DNA from: an uncultured Porphyromonas sp.
GTDB taxonomy: Bacteria > Bacteroidota > Bacteroidia > Bacteroidales > Porphyromonadaceae
Assembly (NCBI GenBank): GCA_927910985.1
Contig: CAKMOP010000140.1
Span: 1 to 5,828, forward strand
Direction: 5' to 3'
DNA length: 5,828 nucleotides
Part shown: one piece after another, positions 1 to 5,828 of the stretch
How positions within the stretch are numbered: position 1 is the first letter of the stretch
Layout: the number at the start of each line of letters is the position of its first letter
Made by a program: the position numbers and the translations under genes
The notes under the pieces: generated by a model
Database searches by the model: none
Seen by the model: the letters and a program-made list of their open reading frames with translations, nothing else
Told to the model about the DNA's origin: nothing

Positions 1-248
1 ATTCGGACGTCGGCAGGCTTCTTGGTGATAGGCTTGTCGGGGAAGATACGTACCCATACCTGACCCTGACGTTGCATGTAGCGTGTCACAGCGATACGAG
101 CAGCCTCAATCTGACGGCCGGTGATCCAGCGCGTACCCAGAGACTTGATCCCGAAAGAACCGAAGGCGAGCTGGTTGCCACGCTGGGCGTTACCCTTAGC
201 GCGACCCTTCTGGACTCTTCTAAACTTAGTTTTCTTAGGTTGTAACAT
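1..248 (-). CDS. rplP: Large ribosomal subunit protein L16, N-terminal 82 residues; 3' end outside window
   Basis: L16 lies near the A site and central protuberance of the 50S subunit and helps position aminoacyl-tRNA. The frame opens at the ATG at 248 and stays open to the left edge. The translation begins [20 protein letters not shown] and continues [40 protein letters not shown] and [20 protein letters not shown], ending at Arg82. These are textbook L16 blocks. Arg82 corresponds to E. coli Arg81, the residue hydroxylated by YcfD, and the MGKGKG segment expected next is just outside. A typical L16 has about 136-144 residues, so roughly 40% is missing. The gene follows rpsC after 22 bases with an A-rich leader and no clear Shine-Dalgarno motif. 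No internal disruption is visible. Confidence 0.96.
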   Translation of the reverse strand, partial: MLQPKKTKFRRVQKGRAKGNAQRGNQLAFGSFGIKSLGTRWITGRQIEAARIAVTRYMQRQGQVWVRIFPDKPITKKPADVR

Positions 249-270
249 TGCTGTCTTCTGTTCTTATACG

Positions 271-1019
271 TTAGCGATTACCTCCACGTCTGCCACCACG
301 AGCATCACGACGGCCATCACGACGTTCGCGACCGCCTTCACGACGACCGCCATGTCCTGGCTGAGGGTTGGTGAACGAAGGAGCGAGGTCACGCTTTCCG
401 TAGACTTCACCCTTGCAGATCCATACCTTGATACCAAGGATACCGACCTTCGTCAGAGCTTCAGCCTGAGCGTAGTCGATGTCTGCACGAAGCGTGTGCA
501 GAGGCGTACGGCCTTCCTTGTACATCTCGGAGCGAGCGATTTCAGCACCATTCAGACGACCAGAGATCTGTACCTTGATCCCTTCTGCTCCACCACGCAT
601 AGCGGCACCGATGGCACCCTTGACAGCGCGGCGATAAGCGATCTTCCCTTCGAGCTGACGAGCGATGTTATCAGCGACAATCGCAGCATCGATATCTGGA
701 CGACGAACTTCAAAGATGTTGATCTGAACATCCTTGTTGGTGATCTTCTTGAGCTCTTCCTTGAGCGTGTCTACATCCTGACCGCCCTTACCGATCACGA
801 TACCGGGGCGAGCCGTGCAGATCGTGATAGTGACGTGCTTGAGAGCACGTTCGATGACGATACGAGAGACACTTGCCTTAGCCAGACGGACGCTCAGGTA
901 GCGACGCAGACGGCTATCTTCAAGAAGCTTGTCACCGTACTTACGACCGCCATACCAGTGGAATCCCATCCACGGATGTATCCCAAACGATTGCTTATAG
1001 GATTAATCTTTTGTCCCAT
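271..1019 (-). CDS. rpsC: Small ribosomal subunit protein S3, with apparent one-base deletion (frameshift)
   Basis: S3 forms the mRNA entry channel of the 30S head with S4 and S5. The true start is the ATG at 1019, five bases after rplV, giving [20 protein letters not shown]. After residue 20 the frame breaks, and literal reading stops at a TGA at 896-894 after 41 residues. The rest continues in the neighbouring frame from [20 protein letters not shown]. One missing C between 960 and 959 (TCC-CAC read as TCC-AC) restores a 249-residue protein. The ATG at 969 is an out-of-frame accident and would give a false N-terminus. The KH domain has GIVIGKGG at about 73-80. The C-terminal domain has YRRAVK at 129-134, matching the helicase-linked Arg131/Arg132/Lys135 of E. 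coli. The last 30 residues are an Arg/Gly-rich tail. Stop TAA. Probably intact in the organism. Confidence 0.9.
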
Positions 1020-1024
1020 CTGGT

Positions 1025-1428
1025 TTAGTTCTCTTTATTGGTTATTGAATCGACAAAGATCGTGACGTGGTTCGAACGCTTACGGATACGATAGCCACGA
1101 CCCTGAGGGGCGGGGCGCATACGCTTGAGCGTAGCAGCACCGTCGACGAAGATGCGGGAGATATAGAGCTCACCATCTTCGGCCTTGCGTCCGTTCTTCT
1201 CTTCCCAGTTAGCGATAGCTGAGCGGAGGAGCTTCTCCACGCGAGCAGCGGCTTCCTTGTTAGAGAACTTGAGTACCCCAAGAGCAGACCTACTTCCATA
1301 CCACGCACCAGGTCAGCTACGAGGCGCATCTTACGAGGCGACGTAGGGACGTTGCGGAGCGCAGCGAAGTACGTAGACTTCAGGGCTTGCTTTCTTTCTT
1401 CGGCTGATATTTTCTTTCTTGCACCCAT
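1025..1428 (-). CDS. rplV: Large ribosomal subunit protein L22, with apparent one-base deletion (frameshift)
   Basis: L22 binds all six 23S rRNA domains and its beta-hairpin lines the exit tunnel beside L4. Read from the ATG at 1428, residues 1-47 are normal ([20 protein letters not shown] to VRGMEVG). The frame then slips and the literal product is a 128-residue chain with an unrelated end, stopping at 1042. The true continuation is in the next frame ([15 protein letters not shown], then [20 protein letters not shown]), ending at the TAA at 1025. One missing base between 1287 and 1286, turning a probable CGT Arg48 codon into CT, explains everything. Restoring it gives a 134-residue protein with the hairpin at about 95-112. 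Leu101-Lys102-Arg103 matches the E. coli MKR triplet involved in macrolide resistance. The GTG at 1240 is an internal valine codon, not a start. Most likely a sequence error in an intact essential gene. Confidence 0.9.
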
Positions 1429-1471
1429 TGTTTCTTATCTTACTTAAAGGTCTGAATTACTTCCAGCCGAA

Positions 1472-1741
1472 TTACTTCTTCTTATTACCGCCGTGACCAC
1501 GGAAGGTACGCGTAGGAGAGAATTCTCCGAGCTTGTGCCCTACCATGTTTTCGGTGACGAATACGGGGATGAACTTATTCCCGTTGTGTACGGCAATCGT
1601 ATGACCGACGAAGTCAGGGCTGATCATCGAGGCGCGAGCCCAAGTCTTGATGACGACCTTCTTGCCGGATTCATTCATCGCCAAGACCTTCTTCTCGAGC
1701 TTCAGGTTGATATATGGACCTTTCTTTAATGAACGACTCAT
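1472..1741 (-). CDS. rpsS: Small ribosomal subunit protein S19
   Basis: S19 is a 30S head protein that forms a complex with S13 and contacts the A-site tRNA side and the inter-subunit bridge. The 89-residue product matches the family length. It has [19 protein letters not shown] at the start, [19 protein letters not shown] in the middle, and the hallmark [20 protein letters not shown] followed by [15 protein letters not shown]. The C-terminus ends in a lysine run (NKKK). The ATG at 1741 is the only sensible start. Its 20-base leader is A/T rich, includes the 10-base palindrome TGATTAATCA (1751-1760), and has no Shine-Dalgarno motif. The stop is TAA. A 43-base spacer, the longest in the window, separates it from rplV. 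Confidence 0.98.
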   Translation of the reverse strand: MSRSLKKGPYINLKLEKKVLAMNESGKKVVIKTWARASMISPDFVGHTIAVHNGNKFIPVFVTENMVGHKLGEFSPTRTFRGHGGNKKK

Positions 1742-1761
1742 AATTCTTTTTGATTAATCAG

Positions 1762-2586
1762 TTACTTCTTACGTCTCTCGATGATGTACTTAGACGAGTG
1801 CTTCTTAGGAGCACGAGTCTTAAGACCCTTAGCGTAGAGACCCGTACGAGAGCGTGGGTGACCACCAGAAGCGCGGCCTTCACCACCACCCATTGGGTGA
1901 TCGACAGGGTTCATCACGACACCACGGTTGTGAGGACGACGACCGAGCCAACGGCTGCGACCGGCCTTACCGGAGCGTTCGAGAGCGTGGTCGGAGTTAC
2001 CTACGGCACCGATGGTAGCCTTACATGCGGAGAGGATACGACGCGTCTCACCCGAAGGCATCTTGATGACGGCGTAGAGCCCTTCGCGAGAAGTAAGCTG
2101 AGCGAAGACACCCGCAGAGCGAACCATCTTAGCGCCCTGACCTGGACGAAGCTCGATATTGTGAATGATCGTACCGACAGGGATGTTAGCCAGTGGGAGG
2201 CTGTTCCCTACCTCAGGTGCAGCTTCTGCACCCGACATCACTTTCTGACCTACCTGCAGACCGTTAGGAGCGAGGATATAAGCCTTCGCACCATCAGCGT
2301 AGTACAGCAGAGCGATACGAGCCGTACGATTTGGGTCGTACTCGATGCTCTTAACCGTAGCAGGGATACCGTCCTTGTTTCTCTTGAAGTCGATGAGACG
2401 AAGCTTCTGCTTGTGACCACCGCCGATGTAGCGCATGGTCATCTTACCGGTGTTGTTACGACCGCCGGACTTCTTCTTACCTACGACAAGGGACTTCTCT
2501 GGTGCGCTGGCAGTGATGTTATCGAACGCACCAATAACCTTATGTCTTTGCCCCGGGGTTGTGGGCTTGAGTTTACGTATTGCCAT
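1762..2586 (-). CDS. rplB: Large ribosomal subunit protein L2
   Basis: L2 is a highly conserved 50S protein needed for subunit association and for shaping the peptidyl-transferase region. The 274-residue product is full length. The N-terminal RNA-binding part includes [20 protein letters not shown] (about residues 39-58) and [16 protein letters not shown]. The SH3-like part includes [22 protein letters not shown]. The C-terminus carries the signature [13 protein letters not shown], with Asp229-His230 matching E. coli Asp228-His229, the functionally critical pair. The C-terminus is strongly basic, ending RRKK. The ATG at 2586 follows the L23 stop by 8 bases, which suggests translational coupling. 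The stop is TAA, 20 bases before rpsS. The frame is intact throughout. Confidence 0.98.
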   Translation of the reverse strand: MAIRKLKPTTPGQRHKVIGAFDNITASAPEKSLVVGKKKSGGRNNTGKMTMRYIGGGHKQKLRLIDFKRNKDGIPATVKSIEYDPNRTARIALLYYADGAKAYILAPNGLQVGQKVMSGAEAAPEVGNSLPLANIPVGTIIHNIELRPGQGAKMVRSAGVFAQLTSREGLYAVIKMPSGETRRILSACKATIGAVGNSDHALERSGKAGRSRWLGRRPHNRGVVMNPVDHPMGGGEGRASGGHPRSRTGLYAKGLKTRAPKKHSSKYIIERRKK

Positions 2587-2594
2587 TGTTGAAC

Positions 2595-2888
2595 TTAGAT
2601 GTTAGCGTAAAAGTCGATGGTCTGACCCTTTTCGAGTGTAACGACAGCCTTCTTAAACGCAGCGACCTTGCCGCGGATGAGTCCACTCTTCGTATAGCGA
2701 GCCTTGCGCTTACCGCTATAGTTCACGGTGTTTACACTCTCGACCTTTACATTGTACAGAGCCTCGATGGCCTTCTTGATCTCGATCTTGTTGGCATCAG
2801 GAGAGACACGGAAGACGAAGCGCTCAGCGGTCTTCTCTGTCAGGGCAGTTGTCTTCTCGGTGATAACCGGCTTGATGATAATTCCCAT
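2595..2888 (-). CDS. rplW: Large ribosomal subunit protein L23
   Basis: L23 sits at the mouth of the exit tunnel and is the docking point for trigger factor and signal recognition particle. The 97-residue product begins [20 protein letters not shown]. Glu11-Lys12 matches the E. coli Glu18-Lys19 pair to which trigger factor binds. The middle has the family segment [21 protein letters not shown], then the basic loop [18 protein letters not shown] at about residues 57-74, which points into the tunnel. The start at 2888 is backed by an AGGAG motif nine bases upstream. It lies 19 bases after rplD and is followed by rplB after only 8 bases. The length is normal for the family. Confidence 0.97.
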   Translation of the reverse strand: MGIIIKPVITEKTTALTEKTAERFVFRVSPDANKIEIKKAIEALYNVKVESVNTVNYSGKRKARYTKSGLIRGKVAAFKKAVVTLEKGQTIDFYANI

Positions 2889-2897
2889 GATTCGTTT

Positions 2898-2902
2898 CTC
2901 CT
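2898..2902 (-). promoter_or_regulatory. Shine-Dalgarno-like ribosome binding site of rplW
   Basis: On the minus strand the rplD-rplW spacer reads TCAATAGGAGAAACGAATC and then the rplW ATG. It contains AGGAG with nine bases between it and the start codon, a good fit to a Shine-Dalgarno site. It stands out because the other leaders in this cluster have no comparable motif, as expected for Bacteroidota. It supports the start at 2888. Whether this phylum's ribosomes use it is not known from sequence alone. Confidence 0.5.
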
Positions 2903-2907
2903 ATTGA

Positions 2908-3537
2908 TTATGCCTTAAACTGTTCGTTGATCACAGCAACGGCGGCTTCGGTGAGGATGAGCTTCTTGCAGTCAAGCACCGCGTAGGTGTTGAGCTGGAA
3001 GGCGTTCATCACGCGAGCAGCTGGGAGGTTGCGTGAAGAGAGGACGAGGTTGTCCGAAAGAGCTTCGACGACGAAGAGGGCCTTCTTGTCAGCGACCTGA
3101 AGTGCCTTCGACAGAGCGACGAAGTCCTTAGTCTTTGGAGCTGCGAGCTCGAAGTTTTCGACGATGACGATCTCCTGCTTCTGAGCCTTGTAGGTCAGAG
3201 CCGAACGACGAGCCAGAGCCTTTACCTTCTTGTTGAGCTTGAAGCTATAGTCACGGGGGGTAGGACCGAATACACGGCCACCACCGACGAGGACAGGAGA
3301 GTTGATATCCCCACGGCGAGCACCGCCACCGCCCTTCTGGCGAATGAGCTTGCGGGTACTACCAGAGATCTCGCTACGTTCCTTAGACTTGTGCGTACCC
3401 TGGCGCTGGTTGGCCAAAAATTGCTTTACGTCCAAGTAGATGGCGTGGTCGTTAGGCTCGATAGCGAAGATAGCATCATCGAGCGTGATCTTACGACCGG
3501 TATCTTCTCCCTTGATGTTATATACACTCAGTTCCAT
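2908..3537 (-). CDS. rplD: Large ribosomal subunit protein L4 (uL4)
   Basis: L4 has a globular domain on the 50S surface and a long loop lining the peptide exit tunnel. In E. coli it also represses its own operon, a role that cannot be assumed here. The 209-residue product shows the loop at about residues 45-100 ([19 protein letters not shown], then [12 protein letters not shown], then [20 protein letters not shown]). Lys68 matches the lysine whose change gives erythromycin resistance in E. coli (K63 there). The following residues read GGGG instead of the GTGR common in other phyla. The ATG at 3537 touches the last base of the rplC stop (TAAATG), so there is no separate leader and translation is probably coupled to L3. 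The stop is TAA. Confidence 0.98.
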   Translation of the reverse strand: MELSVYNIKGEDTGRKITLDDAIFAIEPNDHAIYLDVKQFLANQRQGTHKSKERSEISGSTRKLIRQKGGGGARRGDINSPVLVGGGRVFGPTPRDYSFKLNKKVKALARRSALTYKAQKQEIVIVENFELAAPKTKDFVALSKALQVADKKALFVVEALSDNLVLSSRNLPAARVMNAFQLNTYAVLDCKKLILTEAAVAVINEQFKA

Positions 3538-4158
3538 TTACTTTTCGATTACAACGATTGAACCTTTAGCACCTGGCACGCTACCCTTGAGGAGGAGGAG
3601 GTTGTGCTCGGGCATTACCTTGATCACTTCGAGGTTCTGAACGGTCACACGCTCATTCCCCGTCTGGCCCGCCATGCGCGTACCCTTGAAGACCTTAGCA
3701 GGATACGAACACGCACCTACAGACCCTGGAGCACGAAGACGGTTGTGCTGACCGTGCGTAGCCTGACCGACACCGCCGAAGCCGTGGCGCTTGACTACAC
3801 CCTGGAATCCCTTACCCTTGGAGGTACCGACGACGTCGACGAATACCGTCCCTTCGAAGAAATTCACGTCGATTACATCACCCAGATTATACTGGCTGCA
3901 ATCGAACCCCTTGAACTCGGCCAAGTGTCTCTTGGGAGCAACGCCAGCCTTCTGGAAGTGACCCTGAAGAGGCTTGGACGTGTGCTTTTCCTTAGCATCA
4001 ACGAACCCAAGCTGAAGTGCTTCATAGCCATCCTTTTCCAGAGACTTGATCTGCGTCACCACGCAAGGACCTACTTCAATAACAGTGCATGGGATGTTCT
4101 TCCCCTCGGCACTGAAAACGGATGTCATTCCGATTTTCTTTCCTAATAAACCTGGCAT
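3538..4158 (-). CDS. rplC: Large ribosomal subunit protein L3
   Basis: L3 is an early-assembly 50S protein that binds 23S rRNA domain VI and sends a long loop toward the peptidyl-transferase centre. The 206-residue product has the family N-terminus ([20 protein letters not shown]). It also has the signature [21 protein letters not shown] at about residues 107-127 and the C-terminal block [19 protein letters not shown] at about 155-173. At the loop position where E. coli L3 has Gln150, methylated by PrmB, this protein reads GACSYP with Ser151 in the equivalent place. That alignment is from memory; I believe this form is common in Bacteroidota. The ATG at 4158 follows S10 by 19 bases with an A/T-rich leader. 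The TAA stop is immediately followed by the rplD ATG. Confidence 0.98.
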   Translation of the reverse strand: MPGLLGKKIGMTSVFSAEGKNIPCTVIEVGPCVVTQIKSLEKDGYEALQLGFVDAKEKHTSKPLQGHFQKAGVAPKRHLAEFKGFDCSQYNLGDVIDVNFFEGTVFVDVVGTSKGKGFQGVVKRHGFGGVGQATHGQHNRLRAPGSVGACSYPAKVFKGTRMAGQTGNERVTVQNLEVIKVMPEHNLLLLKGSVPGAKGSIVVIEK

Positions 4159-4177
4159 TTCAGTTTCGTATTAATAA

Positions 4178-4483
4178 TCACACCTTGATTTCTACTTCTA
4201 CACCGCTGGGGAGCTCGAGCTTCATGAGAGCATCGATGGTCTCAGCCGTGGAGTTGTAGATGTCGATGAGTCGCTTGTAGGAGCTAAGCTCGAACTGCTC
4301 GCGGCTCTTCTTGTTGACGAAGGTCGAGCGGTTCACCGTGAAGATACGCTTGTGCGTGGGCAGGGGAATTGGTCCGCTGACTACAGCACCAGAGGCCTTG
4401 ACGGTCTTGACGATCTTCTCTGCCGACTTGTCGAGCAGAGTGTGATCGTAGGACTTCAACTTAATTCTAATCTTTTGGCTCAT
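4178..4483 (-). CDS. rpsJ: Small ribosomal subunit protein S10 (NusE)
   Basis: S10 is a protein of the 30S head. Free S10 (NusE) also pairs with NusB in transcription antitermination and with NusG to couple ribosome and polymerase. The 101-residue product has the usual family length. It starts [20 protein letters not shown], followed by the conserved [21 protein letters not shown] segment typical of the long loop that reaches into the head, and KSREQFE. The ATG at 4483 is the only start giving this N-terminus. It lies 19 bases after the fusA stop, and that leader has no Shine-Dalgarno motif. There is no room for the roughly 170-base L4-binding leader found upstream of rpsJ in E. coli. The stop is TGA. 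Confidence 0.98.
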   Translation of the reverse strand: MSQKIRIKLKSYDHTLLDKSAEKIVKTVKASGAVVSGPIPLPTHKRIFTVNRSTFVNKKSREQFELSSYKRLIDIYNSTAETIDALMKLELPSGVEVEIKV

Positions 4484-4502
4484 ATCTCTGTTATAGTACT
4501 AT

Positions 4503-5828
4503 TTACTTGATGAGATCTACACGGCCGCCTACTTCCTCGAGGACCTGGCGAGCGATAGAAGAGGATACTGCTTCGTAGTGCGAGAAGGTCATCGACGAGG
4601 TAGCGCGACCAGAAGTGATCGTACGCAGGCTCGTGACGTAACCGAACATCTCAGCCAGAGGCACCGAAGCCTTCACCAGGCGAGCACCCGAAGGCGTGCT
4701 ATCCATACCTTCGACCTGACCACGACGCTTGTTGAGGTCACCGATGACATCACCCATGTTTTCCTCAGGCGTATCTACCTCCAGGTGCATGATAGGCTCG
4801 AGCAGGACAGGGCCAGCCTGAGCAGATGCATTCTTGAAGGCCTGGATAGCGCAGATTTCGAAGGAAAGCTGGTCGGAGTCGACTGGGTGGAACGAACCAT
4901 CAAGGAGTGTTACCTTCAGCTTATCCAGCGCATAGCCAGCGAGGACACCGTTGGTCATAGCCTTCTGGAAGCCCTTCTGTACCGAGGGGATAAATTCCTT
5001 AGGCACGTTACCGCCCTTAACTTCGTCTACGAACTGCAGATCGCCTTCGAAGCCTTCGTCAGCGGGCTCTACACGCACGATGATGTCAGCGAACTTACCA
5101 CGACCACCAGTCTGCTTCTTGTAGACTTCACGCAGCTCGACGGGCTTCGTGATAGCTTCCTTATAAGAAACCTGGGGCTTACCCTGGTTAGCTTCGACCT
5201 TGAATTCGCGCTTCAGACGGTCGATGATGATCTCCAGGTGGAGCTCACCCATACCGCTGATGACGGTCTGACCAGTCTCTTCGTTGGTCTGTACACGGAA
5301 GGTGGGGTCTTCTTCGGCGAGCTTAGCCAGACCGACACCCATCTTATCCATATCCTTCTGCGTCTTAGGCTCGACAGCGATACCAATAACGGGCTCGGGG
5401 AAGTCGATGGACTCGAGGATGATAGGAGCATCTTCCGAGCAGAGCGTATCCCCCGTGCGGATATCCTTGAAGCCAACACCAGCACCGATGTCACCACAGC
5501 CGATGACTTCCATGGGGTTCTGCTTGTTGGAGTGCATCTGGAAGAGGCGCGAGATACGTTCCTTCTTCTCGGAGCGCGAGTTGTAGACGTAGGAACCAGC
5601 CTGCAGCTCACCAGCGTAGACGCGGAAGAAGCAGAGACGACCTACGTAGGGGTCGGTAGCGATCTTAAACGCCAGAGCCGTCAGAGGCGAGCTGGGGTCT
5701 ACCTTGCGAACGATTTCCTTTTCGGAGTCGTTGGGGTCCGTACCGATGACCTCAGGAGTATCCATTGGGCTGGGCAGGTAAGCTGCGACAGCGTCAAGGA
5801 GGGTCTGTACGCCCTTGTTCTTGAAGGA
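4503..5828 (-). CDS. fusA: Translation elongation factor G (EF-G), C-terminal 441 residues; 5' end outside window
   Basis: EF-G is the GTPase that moves tRNAs and mRNA through the ribosome after peptide-bond formation and, with RRF, helps recycle ribosomes. The frame is open to the right edge. Its first residues ([21 protein letters not shown]) are the last helix of the G domain, so the ATG at 5765 is an internal methionine, not the start. About 260-270 N-terminal residues, including the P-loop and switch regions, lie beyond the window. Visible in order are domain II ([19 protein letters not shown]), domain III ([34 protein letters not shown]), domain IV (TGGRGKF, then the tip loop [11 protein letters not shown] with the conserved His) and domain V ([32 protein letters not shown]). 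The stop is TAA. No frameshift is visible. The long out-of-frame reading at 5611-5213 on the same strand is a shadow of this gene. Confidence 0.97.
   Translation of the reverse strand, partial: SFKNKGVQTLLDAVAAYLPSPMDTPEVIGTDPNDSEKEIVRKVDPSSPLTALAFKIATDPYVGRLCFFRVYAGELQAGSYVYNSRSEKKERISRLFQMHSNKQNPMEVIGCGDIGAGVGFKDIRTGDTLCSEDAPIILESIDFPEPVIGIAVEPKTQKDMDKMGVGLAKLAEEDPTFRVQTNEETGQTVISGMGELHLEIIIDRLKREFKVEANQGKPQVSYKEAITKPVELREVYKKQTGGRGKFADIIVRVEPADEGFEGDLQFVDEVKGGNVPKEFIPSVQKGFQKAMTNGVLAGYALDKLKVTLLDGSFHPVDSDQLSFEICAIQAFKNASAQAGPVLLEPIMHLEVDTPEENMGDVIGDLNKRRGQVEGMDSTPSGARLVKASVPLAEMFGYVTSLRTITSGRATSSMTFSHYEAVSSSIARQVLEEVGGRVDLIK

Larger units (their letters stand above)
1..5828 (-). other. fusA / S10 ribosomal protein operon segment (fusA-rpsJ-rplC-rplD-rplW-rplB-rpsS-rplV-rpsC-rplP)
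   Basis: Ten genes lie head to tail on the minus strand with spacers of 19, 19, 0, 19, 8, 20, 43, 5 and 22 bases from fusA to rplP. The order from rpsJ to rplP is the classic bacterial S10 order. fusA sits directly upstream of rpsJ, so the end of the str cluster and the S10 cluster probably share a transcript. No tuf gene separates them, which is usual in Bacteroidota. I searched the spacers by eye for the Bacteroidota promoter form (TTTG, then TAnnTTTG) and for hairpins followed by T runs, and saw neither. Promoter and terminator must lie outside the window. The single-transcript statement is inferred from spacing. Confidence 0.9.

Noticed and set aside
121..1065. Long plus-strand open frame opposite rpsC and rplV (314 codons)
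   Set aside because: It lies antisense to unmistakable S3 and L22 sequence. Its product is Thr/Ser/Asp-rich low-complexity text with no recognisable fold, typical of the reverse of biased ribosomal-protein codons.
1286..1288. Programmed ribosomal frameshifting in rplV or rpsC
   Set aside because: Neither junction has a slippery heptamer, an adjacent stop in the original frame or an obvious downstream pseudoknot, and such a mechanism is not known for these genes. A missing base is simpler.
1429..1471. Internal promoter or small gene in the rpsS-rplV spacer, the longest gap
   Set aside because: At 43 bases, it shows no TTTG / TAnnTTTG pair, hairpin or plausible small frame. It looks like an ordinary A/T-rich leader.
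1750..2592. Long plus-strand open frame opposite rplB (280 codons)
   Set aside because: It is a complete antisense shadow of L2, with no family resemblance and no leader of its own.
3604..4146. Plus-strand open frame opposite rplC (180 codons)
   Set aside because: It is an antisense shadow of L3. The smaller plus-strand frames opposite rpsS, rplW, rplD and fusA were dismissed for the same reason.
5213..5611. Minus-strand open frame within fusA (132 codons)
   Set aside because: It is a shifted frame inside EF-G, with an Arg/Ser-rich product, while the EF-G frame is intact and clearly the coding one.
4503..5765. A complete short EF-G-like protein starting at the ATG at 5765
   Set aside because: The frame continues upstream to the window edge with conserved EF-G sequence (FKNKGVQ, AYLPSP), so this methionine is internal and the gene is only cut by the window.

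Overview
This window is one uninterrupted block of translation genes, all read from the minus strand. In transcription order (right to left) it holds fusA (5' part missing), rpsJ, rplC, rplD, rplW, rplB, rpsS, rplV, rpsC and rplP (3' part missing). It is the end of a str-type cluster (EF-G) running directly into the S10 operon. I found no mobile element, RNA gene, CRISPR array, terminator or convincing internal promoter, and no gene on the plus strand. The longest stretch without a gene is 43 bases.

The organism is most likely a member of the Bacteroidota, probably Bacteroidales and perhaps Porphyromonas-like. The reasons are the protein signatures (L4 with [13 protein letters not shown]3 with [15 protein letters not shown] with [13 protein letters not shown]), the direct fusA-rpsJ junction with no tuf gene between, and leaders that mostly lack Shine-Dalgarno motifs. 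GC content looks to be around 50-55% by eye. The genus is a guess from remembered family sequences.

Layout: 5828-4503 is the C-terminal 441 residues of EF-G; 4483-4178 S10; 4158-3538 L3; 3537-2908 L4, whose ATG abuts the L3 stop; 2888-2595 L23; 2586-1762 L2; 1741-1472 S19; 1428-1025 L22; 1019-271 S3; and 248-1 the first 82 residues of L16. Spacers are 0-43 bases, as expected for a single polycistronic transcript. The ribosomal proteins build the S10/S19/S3 part of the small-subunit head, and on the large subunit the L2/L3 peptidyl-transferase surround, the L4/L22/L23 exit tunnel and L16 near the A site. EF-G drives translocation on the same ribosome.

The one real anomaly is that two neighbouring essential genes, rplV and rpsC, each carry an apparent one-base deletion about 330 bases apart. 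Restoring one base in each gives full-length, family-typical proteins of 134 and 249 residues. A local sequencing or assembly error is the most likely explanation. I do not see a previously undescribed biological system here; this is otherwise a conserved core-genome locus.
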